Source: Sipunculus nudus
Lineage: Eukaryota > Annelida > Sipuncula > Golfingiida > Sipunculidae
DNA: 64,000 nucleotides
Reading direction: 5' to 3'
Assembly (NCBI GenBank): GCA_026874595.1
Contig: CM049308.1
Coordinates: 46,321,327-46,385,326, forward strand
The stretch's first letter is position 1, and every line of letters starts with the position of its first letter. The notes under the pieces are model-generated. The model saw only the letters and a program-made list of their open reading frames with translations. It had not been told where the DNA came from and ran no database searches. The translations under genes and the position numbers were made by a program. Below, one piece after another: positions 23,201-35,895 of this stretch.

Positions 23201-25332
23201 ATTAACAAAAATAAAAAATTGGTACCTTAAATTTTGCCCAACTTTGACCATGGCAGGTTTTTTTCCTGTAAGCACTGTGGATTTTATTTTCACAGCATGT
23301 TTTTGTTAGTATTTTGTCTGTTAACACCAAAAATTTGAAACCAGTTGATCAAAAACTGTTGATTTTATTCAAGTTTTCAAGCAACATGTAACATTTTTTA
23401 CATCAAGCTAGTGTTTTGCAGTTTGCTAGAGCTCAGCTCCCCAGCTTCAGCTCTCAGTTCCAAAAATTTGGCATACAATTAGATGTCTCAAAAATCCCCT
23501 ACCATGCCAAGAATTTGGTCACTAGGACTTAATACCTTCGAGATATTAATGGAAAACTTCATTTTTCCATCAAAAACTCATTGTTACACTTCAAGACTGC
23601 CTAATATCAAACCACTGATCTGACTTTAATCATATATAATATACATGTTTTTCTGTACATTCTCTATGCACATGCAAGAAATGATGTCAGTATTGCGTAA
23701 TTGTTTTAAGTTTGTAAAAAAAAACCAAGAAATATATTTACTCCCTTAACAAGGGGATTGCTGAAGCTAAAGATTTTTTGTCAGGGATGTAACATTATTT
23801 ATTCAAGATTCAATTGAATACCCAAAATTAGTTCTGAATTTTTCAAATTTTATAAGTTATTAGAATAAATATAAAATTAGTACCTTAAATTTTGCCAAAC
23901 TTTGACCATGGCACATTTGTTTCCTGTGAGCACTGTTGATATGATTTTCATATCATGCACACATAAGGATTTAAACTTTTTAGTTTATAAAGCTGAAAAA
24001 TTGGCCAAAAATTGTAGCTTTAATTAATGTTTTTATGAGACCATGTCAGACCTTGGCTCTCCCCAGCCCCTCTTGAGTCACCTGTATGTTGACCTTGTTG
24101 ACCTTTCAGCAAATTATGCACGCTTCAGGCGAGGCATACACTGGGACAGCCTATGGCCAGCCACAGTTGTTCCATTTGTCCAACCCAACTCATCTAGTAG
24201 TTTAACCAACAACATAACAATAAAAAATAAAATTTTTATTGGTTTTTAATAACAAATTAAAGAAAAATAGTTTATAATAACAGGAAATTTACTTGCAGTT
24301 ACTGATGATATAAGAATCTTTTATCGAGGGATAGAGTGTCACGTATTCCAAAATAACACCATGCAGTCACCTATGGTATTTATCAGTTCAATTTTAATAA
24401 TAAAAAAGTAAATCATATTATTCATTACTAATCATTAGGGATCATATGAAGGAAATTAATGATAGACAAAGATGCAGTTGATAATATTATTTAGATTACT
24501 ACTGTGTCTAGTGTACATTGATGTGAAATTAGTCCAAAATGAATATATTACCTTTAATTTTTTTTAATATAAATAAAAGCCATAAAACCAGGTACTTATG
24601 ATCATTATTAAAACGTGTGAATTTTGTATATTCTGGATTCTCAACATCATTGTTTGGTGAAAACTGAATAAATACCAGACATGGTGTGAATACTGTGCAA
24701 TTGTATTTAAATACGAATATGAATATGTACTCCATTATAAAATTTCTTGCATAAAGAATGGGAATTCAGGTAAAAATGAAAGTATATGAATACCAGTGCA
24801 AATACCAGTGCATTCATGAATATATTCTTTAATATTATTTTAATAATCATTTCAGTTATATTTCATTTTAAAAATCATATGATGCTCTTATTATTTTTAT
24901 TAAAAATTATATTTGGGACAAAATTTGTAATTTTTTTTAATAAATAGTTAAACTCATATATTATATGTTCTGCTTATAAGTTATATGGCCAAGTCAAAAT
25001 CTGTGTGACAATAGTACTCCATTTGTTAATAAAATAAATGAAACCAATCCTCTTCCCAGTCTCCAAAGGTACTATCAAAATCATACATAAGCTAAACAAC
25101 AAAAACTCATAATACAGCTTATATTTTTTTACCACACTAAACCAGCATGTGCCTCATTTCTAAATCAAAATATTTATCATATATAACAGCTGAGCGCCGT
25201 GACCCATAGGTCCCTTGTTTTAAAATTACCAATAAAATTGTCATTTTGGGTCTTCCACAAAGACAGCATATGATAGAATAGTTTTCATTGTAACTTCTTT
25301 GTAAGTGCTACCAGGATTGAATAATATGTTAT

Positions 25333-25909
25333 TGTATCTGCCAAAACAGAATTTTGCCGATACTGTGTTTTCAGCCGGCCACTCACGGCAGCTGCTGCTG
25401 GCTCCGTTGCCGCAGAGGTTTCAGGAGAACTCCTCTGTAACCACTGGACTGAATTTATGAAACTCAGAATTATGATCGGGTCACATGTGAACTGCTCCAC
25501 CCTCACCTCATTTTGTGTTGACCTCTGACCTTTCCTTTCCACACAGGTTGTGCCACCGTTAATCAGGTCACAGGGCCAATAATGCTAAAATGATGTGAAC
25601 ACAATAACCGGTAACAAATTTGAAGCACAGATGCCAAACCTGCAACATTGATGCACCTTATCAAGCGCTTGGTTAAGTTTGAATACAGATGACCTTAGAC
25701 CCTTTCAAGGTCACACCAGAGATAATGCTCAAATGAAGTTAACGCAATAACTCAAAACAAATTTGATGTACAGTCTCCAAACCTGCAGCATTTATGCACG
25801 TTTAGTCCTTATCAAGCGCTAGGTCAGGTTGGAACACAGATGACATTGAAGCATTTTTCAAGGTCACAGCAGCAATAATGCTAAAATTCCCACCAGTGTG
25901 GGAATAAAT
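25333..25909 (+). mobile_element. Short chimeric Helitron-like element: D head, G/H core
   Basis: The head ATTGTATCTGCCAAAACAGA pairs with ATTTTGCCGATAC, as in family D, and runs to about 25555, including TGACCTCTGACCT at 25519-25531. The body then switches to units like H (AATGCTAAAATGATGTGAAC, CTTATCAAGCGC, CAAGGTCACA). The end is a perfect hairpin TTCCCAC-CAGT-GTGGGAA (25887-25904) followed by TAAATCTTG. Complete ends on a body of two origins suggest module exchange. Confidence 0.6.
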
Positions 25910-26344
25910 CTTGCACATTAATTATCCTAAGATGTTGATAATTCAAGTTTGTTCAAATGGTTTTGGTTCAGTGCTTTTGTGGCTGAGTTATGGGAAGCTG
26001 AACTTAGCCAGTTTGCTGTATCTTCCTATATGAGTGATAAACCTGCAAAACATTTTTTGACTGACACCACTGAAGCCAATTTGTTTAATATTTTACAAGA
26101 ATAATCCCCAGAATAATTCTTTTAATAATTGTCATTAATGGTTGCACATTTATGATTTTCGCAGAATTATGGAGATTGAATTGAGTCATTTTACCATATT
26201 GTTAGATGTGTGAAGCAGGTACATCTAGCCTGGCGCCAGTTTATCAGCATCTATTACATCATGCCACTGGACATTTAGATTTCAGGTTATCTATGGTTAA
26301 TATTAACAACAGGGTTGGGGTCAAATACAGTATTACAAATACAA
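25910..26344. repeat. E-like fragment
   Basis: Text such as CAAGTTTGTTCAAATGGTTT...GGCTGAGTTATGGGA resembles the E core at 29138-29180 and 54370-54420. No ends are visible. Confidence 0.45.
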
Positions 26345-27224
26345 CTAGAATACGGGTAGTTGACAAGCGACTGCGTTTATCTGCCAAAAATCAGAGTGAG
26401 ACGGGTGAAGTGAGGCATGGATTGAGAGGCAAGGGGGAAATAGGTGTGTTGCATATTAGCATGGATGTCTGCAGCTGAAATGTGAATGTAGGTGGCCCCA
26501 CCTACCACAAATTCCAGAAAGCTGCCCAAGTTGTATTCATATGCTAAATTATAGGCAGATAAGTCAAACCACTGCTTGTATAAGAGTGATTTTATCCCAC
26601 AGCAGACAAACAGAAGGACACTGTGCAAAAATGGTGGCAGGTGGCGCCATCAATTTGTTTATGATAAAGAGCTATATGAGACCTATACACATGCAAAATT
26701 TTGCCCCAATCAGTCAAATGGTTCCCGAGATATGAGCTTGGATGTCTGCAGCATAAATGTGAATGTAGGTGGCGCCACCTGTCATAAAATCATGAAAGCT
26801 GTCCAGGATGTATACACATGTAAATTTCAGGTGGATAAGTCCAACCAATGCAGGGATTTGAGTGATTTTATCCCAAGGCCGATGAACAAAATAAAGTTTG
26901 CAGGTGGCGCCAGCATTTTTAGTGTATGTTATAAAGCTATCCAAGGGCTACGTTTGTGCAAAATTTTTAGCCTGATTGGTCTAACGGTTCTCGAGATATG
27001 TGGGTTTATGTGTGTAAACAGACACATAAATGGACGCTGGGCAGAGAGGAAAGGTCAAAGGTCAACCAAAAATGAGGTGCAGCAGTTCACATGTGACCCG
27101 ATCATAATTCCGAATTTAAAAAAATTCCGCCCAGTGGTTATGGAGGTGTTCTCTGGAAACCTAAGAGGCGGCATCGGTTGACTGATAACATTGTATCCGC
27201 AAAACTCTGTTTTGGTGGATACAA
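26345..27224 (-). mobile_element. D-type Helitron-like element, minus orientation
   Basis: Read on the minus strand it begins TATTTGTATCCACCAAAACA with hairpin partner GTTTTGCGGATAC (27189-27201 on +) and ends in hairpin GTCGC-TTG-TCAACTAC, then CCCGTATT, then CTAG (26345-26348 on +). The core has palindrome GGTGGCGCCA(C/T) near 26640, 26768 and 26902. A 201-codon ORF on + across it is a by-product of the tandem repeats. Confidence 0.8.
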
Positions 27225-27663
27225 ATATTAATACAAGAGCTGTTCTCAATATACAAATACAGGTGGGTGAAATTAAAAACAAATTCAAATACAAATACAG
27301 AACATCAAATACAAATATGTCAAAGTATATTATACATAATATTTATTAATTTTCAGCACCATAAATATTCATAATGTCTACTGGTACCAATACTACTTGT
27401 GTACTTTTAGAGATCAGAGTCATTTTATATTCTACAAAATTTTAAAAAAAATTCCAGCCATGAGCAGTAATGAACCCAGAGCACAGTGACTAAGCAGTTA
27501 ATTACCCAGGCACATTTGGGATTGCAAACATTAGGAAGAAGTGAAACACTTGACCTGATGCTGCCTTTTGGGTTGTTCAAAAGTTATTCAGTTTAATTCA
27601 AGATTTTGCCATCAGTGAGTATGTGTGTTATAATTTTGCATTCAGTATGCATCTGTAATAATT
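27225..27663. other. Intron 2 spacer with AAATAC-rich sequence
   Basis: About 27220-27320 is (CAAATA)-like low complexity. The remainder shows nothing recognisable. Confidence 0.5.
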
Positions 27664-28320
27664 TTATCCGCCAAAATGAAGTTTTGCGGATACTATGTTT
27701 TTGACCAGGTTCCGCCGCGGCGTCTGTTTCCACACATAAACCCATATATCTCGGGAACCATTTGACTGATCAGGAAAAAAATTTTACACAAATGTAGCCC
27801 TGAGATAGCTTTATAACATACACAAAAAAGGTGGCACCATCTGCAACCATGTTTGCACAGTGTCAATCTGTTCTTCTGCCTTATGTTAAAATCACTCATA
27901 TTTCTGCAGTGGTTTGACCAATTCACCTGAAATTCAGCATGCATATACATCCTAGATAGCTTTCTTGATTTTATGACAGGTGGCGCCACCTACATTCACA
28001 TTCAAACTGCAGACATCAAAGCTCATATCTTGGGAACCTTTTCACCGATTAGGCCAAAATTTTCCCAAGTGTAGATCTCACATAGCTCTTTATCATACGC
28101 AAAGCTGGTGGCACCACCTTCAACAACTTTGCACAGAGTCCGTCTATTTGTCTGCCATGGGATAATATCACTCATATCTCGGCAGTGGTTTGACATATCT
28201 GCCTAAATTTTTCAGTTTTATACATCCTGGACAGCTTTCTTGAATTTATGACAGGTGGCGCCACCTACATTCTAGTTTACGCAGCAGACATATATGGTGG
28301 CACCATCTGTATTTGTTCTG
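27664..28320 (+). mobile_element. D-type element, 3'-truncated
   Basis: The head TTATCCGCCAAAATGAAGTT then TTGCGGATACTATG forms the D hairpin. Two core units with GGTGGC(G/A)CCA(C/T)C(T) follow. It breaks near 28300, where A core sequence starts. Confidence 0.7.
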
Positions 28321-29336
28321 GTGTTTTTCTGAAATTAGGTCTCTGTTACCCATATCCTTTAAGCTGTATGGCTCCAAAATACCCCGCCCCCCCCCCCCCA
28401 GAATAATGAAAATTTGATACAAAATCTGCAGTATCTCAATAACTACAACACTGATGTTCTTTATTTTTGGCATACATATTGATCATGAGGTGTTCCATCA
28501 GTTTCTGCAGACTGGGTGCGCCACCTCTATTTTTTTTCAAATTTTTACGAATTTTTTTCTCTATTTTTGAGACCTTTAAAGATGTTGTTATCTGTCAACA
28601 GGGTACAAATCGTAACAACTAGACCTAGATTCTTCATTCTTGTAATGCATGGAGGCCCATGAAAAATGACTGTGGAAACCTGAAATAAGGTCTCTGTTTC
28701 CCATATCCTTCAAGCTATAGGACTCTGAAGTATCCCTCAGAATAATGGAAAATTGATACAAAAGATGAAGTATCTGAACAACTAATCCAGAGATCACCAT
28801 GATTCTTTGCATGGATATTGACCATTTGTTTTAATTAGTTTCTGCAGACTGGTGGAGCCACCTGTATTTTTTAGTGAACCTGTGAGCTTATGCGATGGTG
28901 CGGCATCGTGCGTCGTCTGTACGTTAACCATAGCTATCTCGAAAATGGCAGGAGCTAGCATCACCAAATTTTTTACAAATAATCAGTCATCCAAAAAACT
29001 ATATGAGATTTTGTTTATTTTTTTCTAACTGCATTTTCTTAGATTTTATAGGGAAAAAGCTTTAAAAATCTTCTTCTCCGAAACTGTCCAGCCAAATTGT
29101 CCAATAATTCACAGAAATGATCCTTGGAACAATCTTTCTCAAGTTTGTTCGAATGGTTCAAGAAGTTAGGAGATTTTTGGCAGAGTTACAGGAGGTTGAA
29201 CTTTGTTAATTGTGCAAAAAAGCATATTAAAATTTAAATCTCAGAAACAGCTGGAGCTATCATCACCAAATTTTATGCCAATGTTGGTCACATAGGTCAT
29301 ATCTGAAATTGAGGTATTGGTGGCTCCACCTGCAAC

Positions 29337-30720
29337 GGCCTTGTTACACTTTAAGACTGCCTCATATCAAAACCACTGATCTGACTTTGATCAAATATAA
29401 TATACATATTTTTCTATACATTCGCTATGCACATGCCAGAAATGATGTCAGTATTGTGTATTTTTTTAAAGTTATGGGCCCAAACATAATGCACTTTTTT
29501 AAAAATCAAGAAATATATTTACTCACCTTAGATGAGAATTGCTGAATCTGGAGACTTTTTGTCAGGAAAATAACTTTATTTAATCAAGATTCGATTGTTT
29601 ACCCAAAATTATATCTGAATTTTGCAAATTTTTCAAGTTATTAGCTTAAATAAAAAATCAATACCCTAAATTTTGTCCAACTTTGGCAATGGCATGTTTT
29701 TTTTTTCTGTAAGCACTGTTGATTTAATTTTCACAGCATATATACATAAGGATTTAATCTTTTAAAATCTGAAATTTCAAAGGAATTGATTGAAAAGAGT
29801 AGCTTTTATTCAAGTTTTCATACACCATGTCAAGTGTTGTTTACATCTAGCCCACCTAGTAGTAAAGCCTTCACTTGCATTATGTAACCCACCCCAGGCA
29901 ACTTGTCTTGGCTCAGCTGGGCCACTACTAGCAGGCTTCTTCTCTGCCCTGCACACCCTCCCCCCCCCCTAGATGATGCATTAACTAGATGAATGTTATA
30001 ATTTTCTGTATTTCATTTTATTCTTGGCTATGCTACATTTTAGATTTTGTATTTACCACCAGGGTTACAATGATTAAAGTGCACATTTAATTGTGTCTAC
30101 AAAGTGGTGTATTGCTATGAAAGTGTGGATGTTCATCAGATAAGTAATTCCTTCCTTGAGAAGAGTAAAAACTTCACAAGGTGTGAAATTGACTATTAAT
30201 TCCAGGAATAAATTAAAGCTTAGATTGTAATTAGCATAATGATATTGTTTTTCCCTCATTCAACCAACAGTGTGTATACTTTATTTGAAAAGATGTTTTT
30301 ATTTTACCAAATTTACAGAATCTTATTTTATTTTGGTGAATAAGATTAAGCATGTACTGAAAACTCCAATGTGCAAAACTTTTTAATAGTGATTCAAGGA
30401 ATAATCTTGCAGATGCCATGTTGTGGCATTATTTTCTTTCAAATTCAGTTTAAAAATTTGTGATTTAAAAATAATAAAAATATATGTGTATGCATAATAT
30501 GACCCAATACGAGCTACACTCTGGATGTATAATGATTGCAACTAAGAATTCTAATATTTTAACTTATATTTTCAGTGGTTTTTTAATACAAATTTATAAA
30601 ACTTGTAAATAAAAAAAATTAATCAGATAAAAACTATTTTAATGGAAAAAGTGGATATGCTTAAATAATATATAAACTTAAATGTATTATTCCCTTGAAT
30701 GTGAAATAAAGGTATTAGTC
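29337..30720 (+). mobile_element. B-family core fragment within E
   Basis: Closely matches 57580-58485 in the long B copy, from TTGTTACACTTTAAGACTGC to GTAATTAGCATAAT, including CATGTCAAGTGTTGTTTACA and the C-rich spot near 29960. It has no head or tail. Confidence 0.7.
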
Positions 30721-33228
30721 CAGACCTAGGAATCCAAAATTCGGCATAATGTTAGATGTCCCCAAGATCTCCTACCAAGCCGAAAACTGGGTCTTTGCAA
30801 CTTCGTTCCTTTGAGAAATTAAGGAAAAACCTCAATTTTTTATTTAAAACCTATTTTCACACTTCAGGACTGCCTAATATCAAAACCACTTATCTGTTTT
30901 TCCTCATATTTACCATAAATATTCCTCTATATAGTTCCTATATACATGCCAGAAATTATGTCTGTATTATTTAATTTAAAAAAGTTATGGGCCCAAACAT
31001 GATGCATTTTGTAAAAAATCAGGAAAGATATTTTATCACTTAACACAAAACTTGTTAAAGCTAAGCACTTTTTTTCCAGTAATATTACTTTTAATTAATC
31101 AAAATTAAATTGTATACCCAAAATTAGATTAAAATCTTTTAAATTTTTTAAAATATCAATAAAAATAAAAAATTGGTACCTTAAATTTTGCCCAACTTTG
31201 ACCATGGCACGTTTTTTTTACTGTAAGTACTGTGGATTTAATTTTCACAGCATGTTTTTGTTAGCATTTCAACTGTTAACACCAAAAATTTGAAACCAGT
31301 TGATCAAAAACTGTAAATTTTAATCAAGTTTTCAAGCACCATGTAACATATTGTTTACATCAAGCTAGTGTTATGCAGTATGCAAGAGCTCAGCTCCCCA
31401 GCTTCAGCTCTAAGTTCCTTAAATTCGGCATACAGTAAGATGTCTCCAAAATCCCCTACCATGCCAAGAATTTGGTCACTAGGACTTAATACCTTCGAGA
31501 TATTAATGAAAAACTTCATTTTTCAATTAAAAACCCATTGTTACACTTCAAGACTGCCTAATATCAAAACCACTGATCTGACTTTAATCATAAATAATAT
31601 ACATATTTTTCATTCTCTATGCACATGCCAGAATGATGTCAGTATTGCGTAATTGTTTTAAGTTATGGGCCCAAACATAATGCACTTTGTAAATAATCAA
31701 GAAATATATTTACTCCCTTAACAAGGGCATCGCTGAAGCTAGAGATTTTTTTGTCAGGGATGTAACATTATTTAATCAAGATTCAATTGAATACCCAAAA
31801 TTAGTTCTGAATTTTTCAAATTTTATAAGTTATTAGCATAAATATAAAATTAGTACCTTAAATTTTGCCCAACTGTGACCATGGCACATTTGTTTCCCGT
31901 GAGCACTGTTGATATAATTTTCATATCATGCACATATAAGAATTTCAGCTTTTTAGTTAAGAAAGCTGAAAGAAATTGGCCAAATATTGAAGCTTTTATT
32001 AATGTTTTTTATGAGACCCTGTCAGACTTTGTCTCTCTCCAGCCCCTCTTGAGTCACCACTTTGTTGACCTTGTTAACCTTTCATCAAATTATGCACGCT
32101 TGAGGCGAGAATCCAGGCAGCTTATGGCCAGCCACAGTTGATCCAGGTGTCCAACCCAACTCATCTAGTAGTTTTAACCAACAACATAACAATAAACAAC
32201 AAATTAATAAATTTTTATTGGTTTTTAATAACAAATTAAAGAAAAATAGAAAAGGAATTTGTTAGTTTATAATAACAGGAAATTAACTTGCAGTTACTGA
32301 TGATATAAGAATCTTGTATCGATGGGTAGAATGTCACATATTCCAAATAACACCATGCAGTCACCTATGGCATTTTTCAGTTCAATTTTAATGATAAATA
32401 AGTAAATCATATTATTCATTACTAATCATTAGGGATTATATGAAGGAAATTAATGATAGACAAAGATGCAGTTGATAATATTAATCTAGATTCCTACTGT
32501 GTCTAGTGTGTACATTGATGTGAAATTAGTCCAAAATGATTTTTTTACAGTTATTTTTTAATATAAATAAAGGCCATAAAACCAGGTACTTATGATCATT
32601 ATTTAAATGTGTGAATTTTGTATATTCTGGATTCTCAACATCTTTGTTTGGTGAAAACTGAATAAATACCAGACATAGTGCGAATACTTTGTAATTGTAT
32701 TTAAATACGAATATGATTATGTACTCCATTTTAAAATTTCTTGCATAAAGAATGGGAATTCAGGTAAAAATGAAAGTATATGAATACTCGTGCAAATATT
32801 TTCAAAATGTATTCATGAATGCGTTCATGAATATATTCTTTAATATTATTTTAATAATCATATCAGTTATATTTCATTTTAAAAAATCATATGATTCTCT
32901 TATTATTTTTAATAAAAATTATATTTGGGACAATATTTGTAATTTTTTTAATAAATAGTTAAACTCTTATATTATATGTTCTGCTTATAAGTTATATGGC
33001 CAAGTCAAAATCTGTGTGACAGTAGTACTCCATTTGTTAATAAAATAAATGAAATCAATCCTCTTCCCTGTCTCCGAAGGTACAATCAAAATCATACATA
33101 AGCTAAACAACAACAACTCATAATACAGCTTATATTTATTACCCCACAAAACAAGCATGTGCCTCATTTCTAAATAATATTTTTTTATCATATATAACAG
33201 CTGAGCGTCGTGACCCATAGGTCCCTTG
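30721..33228 (+). mobile_element. B-type element, 5'-truncated
   Basis: Starts inside the B head region at AGACCTAGGAATCCAAAATT and runs two diverged core units (CCCCAAGATCTCCTACCAAG at 30760; CCAAAATCCCCTACCATGCC at 31447). It ends with tail AACAGCTGAGCGTCGTGACC then CATAGGTCCCTTG at 33228. The 3' third (32150-33200) is strongly conserved with 40300-41320 and 59500-60530. Confidence 0.85.
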
Positions 33229-34126
33229 TTTATTTTATGAAGTTATTCATAATACCAGACAGTGTTACAATCATGGATATTCAGCACTCTGTGGCTATAT
33301 AAAGACAACTGTACGTGGATTATAAATTATTGGTATCCCTACTCAACTTATTTCAATACTTTGCCATCAGTGAGATATATCTGTATTTTAATTTTGCATT
33401 CAGTATGCATCTGTAATAATTTTACATATATTCCTGATTTCTTTTTCATAAAAAGTCAGCTGAAAAGCATTTTGTATTGGGAAAATAAATTAGGGACCAC
33501 TTTTGTGTACAGATGGCAGCACTTGGTTTACCATTGGCAGATTGCCAGTGCCTTGATGTTGGCCATTAGCCAAGATGATGTCAGCTCTATAAATAGTTTT
33601 GGCACAGTGCCAGGATTGGAAGAAGTGCAGCCAGGTATAGGTCAAGAGTTCACTGAGTGCAGTAGCTGCATTCTATTTATAGATTTGGAAGACTGCTCAC
33701 TGCATCATATTTGGCACCAAAGTTCAGCCTGAATCTGTTTATAGCTTTGGCAGACTGCCAACTGTGTCAGATTATGCAATAGGTCAAGAATTCATTCAGT
33801 GCAGCCAGGTACAGGTCAAAAGTTCACTCAGTCCAGTAGCTTGAGACAGCAATTTGTCACAGGTCACTTGGGGGCAACTGCCTTACTCACCTAAGCCTTG
33901 TCAGCCCAGTGCATCAAACTATGAGGAAGTTAGATGTATTGGACTGATATTTTGACCTGTCTTTGATGGTATTCTTATTTACAAGACAGGTGGTGCCACC
34001 TACATTGACTTTTGCAGTGTATGTGCCTGCTTATTTCTAAGGAGGGGTTTGACATATCAGTCTGACATTGGGCATATTTATATATCTCTTGTTGTATATA
34101 AGACTGATGGGACCAGCTACAATCAT
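33229..34126. repeat. Intron 2 spacer with degenerate short tandem repeats
   Basis: At 33590-33850 phrases such as GGTATAGGTCAAGAGTTCAC, GTGCAGCCAGGTA and TTTGGCAGACTGCCA recur imperfectly. A 156-codon + ORF at 33262-33732 crosses this region but shows no domain. E-like text is seen near 33990-34120. Confidence 0.4.
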
Positions 34127-35596
34127 TGTATCCGCCAAAACAGAGTTTTGCGGAAACTATGTTTTCAGTCGGATGCTGACGCTGCCGCCATAGCCGCAAA
34201 GGTTTCCAGAGAACTCCTCCATAACCACTAGGCAGAATTTTAAAAAATTCGAAATTATGATCGGTCACATGTGAACTGCTGCGCCCTCATTTTTGGTTGA
34301 CCTCTGACCTTTCCTCTCTGCGAAGCGTCCATTTGTGCGTTTGTTTCCACACATAAACCCACATATCTCGGGAACCGTTTTATCGATAAGGCTAAGGATT
34401 TTGCACAAATAGAGCCCTTAGAAAGCTTTATAACATACACTAAAAATAGTGGCGCCACCTGCAACCATTTTTGCACAGCGTCCATCTGTTCATCTGCCTT
34501 GGGAGGAAAACACTCATATCTCTGCATTGTTTGGACTTATCCATCTGAAATTCTTGTGTATACATCCTGGTCAGCTTTCTTGATTTTATGACAGGTGGCG
34601 CCACCTACATTCACGTTTAAGCTGCAGACATCCAAGCTCATATCTCGGGAACCGTTTGACCATTTGGGCCAAAATTTTGCATGTGTATAGATCTCCCATA
34701 GCTCTTTATTTGCACAAAACTGGTAGAGCCACCTGCAACCATTTTGGCACAGCGTCCATCTGTTCATCTGCCTTGGGATAAAATCACTCATTTCTCGCCA
34801 GTGGTTTGACTTAACCACCTGATATTTAGCAGGTTTATACATCCTTGACACCTTTCTTGATCTGATGACAGGTGGTGCCACCTAAATTCAAATTTATGCT
34901 GCAGACATCCAAGCTCATATCTCGGGAACTGTTTGACCAGTTGGGCCAAAATTTTGCATGTGTATAGATCTCCCACAGCTCTTTATCATATGCAAATCTG
35001 GTGGCGCCACCTGCAACCATTTTTGCACAGCCTCCATCTGTCCATCTGCCTTGGGATAAAATAACTCATATCTCAGCTGGGTTTGACTTATCCTCCTGAA
35101 ATTTTGCAGGTTTATACATTCTTGACAGCTTTCTTGTTTTATGAAAGGTGGCACCACCTACTTTCAAATTTACGCTGCAGACATTCAAGCTCATATCTCA
35201 GGAACCATTTGACTGATATTGCAAAAATTTTGCATGTTTATAGATAACACATAGCTCTTGATCATATGCAAAACTTGTGGGGCCACCTGCAATTATTTTT
35301 GCACAGCATCTGTCTGTTTGTTTGCTGTAGGATCAAATCACTCATATCTCGGCAGTGGTTTGACATATCTGCCTAAAATTTTGCAGGTTATACATCATGG
35401 ATAGCTTTCTGGATTTTGTGGCAGGTGGGGCCACCTACATTTATGTATACGCTGCAGACATTCAGGCTTATATCTCAGGACTGGTTTGACATAACCCCCT
35501 GAAATTTTGCATGTGTATAGATCTCACATAGCTCTTAATCATACACAAAATTGGTGGTGCCACCTGCCACCATATTTGCACAGCGTCTGTTTAGTG
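34127..35596 (+). mobile_element. D-type element, 3'-truncated, within E
   Basis: The head TTGTATCCGCCAAAACAGAG then TTTTGCGGAAACTATG is followed by the D leader with TGACCTCTGACCT (34298-34310). About ten half-units of 130-150 bp follow, alternating GGTGGCGCCACCTACATT and GGTGGCGCCACCTGCAACCA. The end breaks near 35596 before any CTAG tail. Confidence 0.8.
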
Positions 35597-35895
35597 TTTA
35601 GTACTTGCATTGTTCATATATATGTTATACATGTTCTTGAAAAGTAATGGTCCAGCATTGAAGCATTATACCTGGTGTAATCTTGTTGCACAGGTTCACA
35701 TTAGGCCTGTAGGCCTTGTTTAAAGTTTACACATTTTTTCTCTATTTTTGAGATATGTAAATACAGACTAAATCTTGGCCTGTTGGTTAATCTGTTTGAT
35801 GCTTCAGGTGAATGGGTATATACTACCATTCAGATGTTAAAATTTCCTTTTCAAATCTCTTCCCAGTCAGCTGAGCGTCATGACCCATGGGTCAC

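Larger units (their letters stand above)
16357..25217 (+). mobile_element. B-type Helitron-like element split by a 6.3-kb A element
   Basis: The 5' head TTTTTAGCTCGGCTGACTAT with hairpin partner AGTCATCTGAGCTATAG is at 16357-16393, followed by (GTCCGTCC)-like sequence. Core text runs to 16582, stops, and resumes at 22893 (TTAAAAACCTATTTTCACAC) exactly as in the uninterrupted copy at 38985-39005. The tail AACAGCTGAGCGCCGTGACC then CATAGGTCCCTTG is at 25186-25217. Without the insert it is about 2.55 kb, equal to the intact copy at 38772-41348. Confidence 0.85.
28871..35718 (+). mobile_element. E-type Helitron-like element carrying further insertions
   Basis: The head TTAGTGAACCTGTGAGCTTA begins inside an A unit. 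The tail GCACAGGTTCACATTAGGCC then TGTAGGCCTTG ends at 35718, where A resumes. GTGAACCTGTG (head) and CACAGGTTCAC (tail) are perfect sub-terminal inverted repeats. The tail hairpin is AGGCCT-GT-AGGCCT. Only about 460 bp at the left (28871-29336) and little at the right is E; the rest is B and D sequence inserted or captured. Confidence 0.65.
28325..35895 (+). mobile_element. A-type element interrupted by a 6.85-kb E element
   Basis: A core units run from about 28325 to 28870 (GAAATTAGGTCTCTGTTACC, GGGTGCGCCACCT, CTGGTGGAGCCACCTGTATT). The sequence resumes at 35719 with TTTAAAGTTTACACATTTTT, matching the intact 562-bp copy at 48190-48210. The tail CAGTCAGCTGAGCGTCATGA then CCCATGGGTCACT ends near 35895. 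The 5' head is missing. Downstream DNA (35896-36515) is the 3' third of a B element, so this A sits within or beside B. Confidence 0.75.

Noticed and set aside
24529..24735. Minus ORF of about 68 codons repeated at 32526, 40659 and 59853
   Set aside because: Same B-element 3' third in four copies; substitutions between copies show no coding bias that I can see, and no domain is present.
26576..27181. 201-codon + ORF, the longest in the window
   Set aside because: It lies wholly in the tandem core of a minus-oriented D element; its peptide repeats follow the DNA units and are disrupted in other copies.
32752..32958. 68-codon ORF conserved at 32752, 40885 and 60079
   Set aside because: Identity reflects young B copies; the peptide is AT-driven (Ile/Phe/Asn) and the frame is not kept in the 24760 and 36060 copies.
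33262..33732. 156-codon + ORF
   Set aside because: Crosses degenerate short repeats and E-like text; no domain, no splice context.
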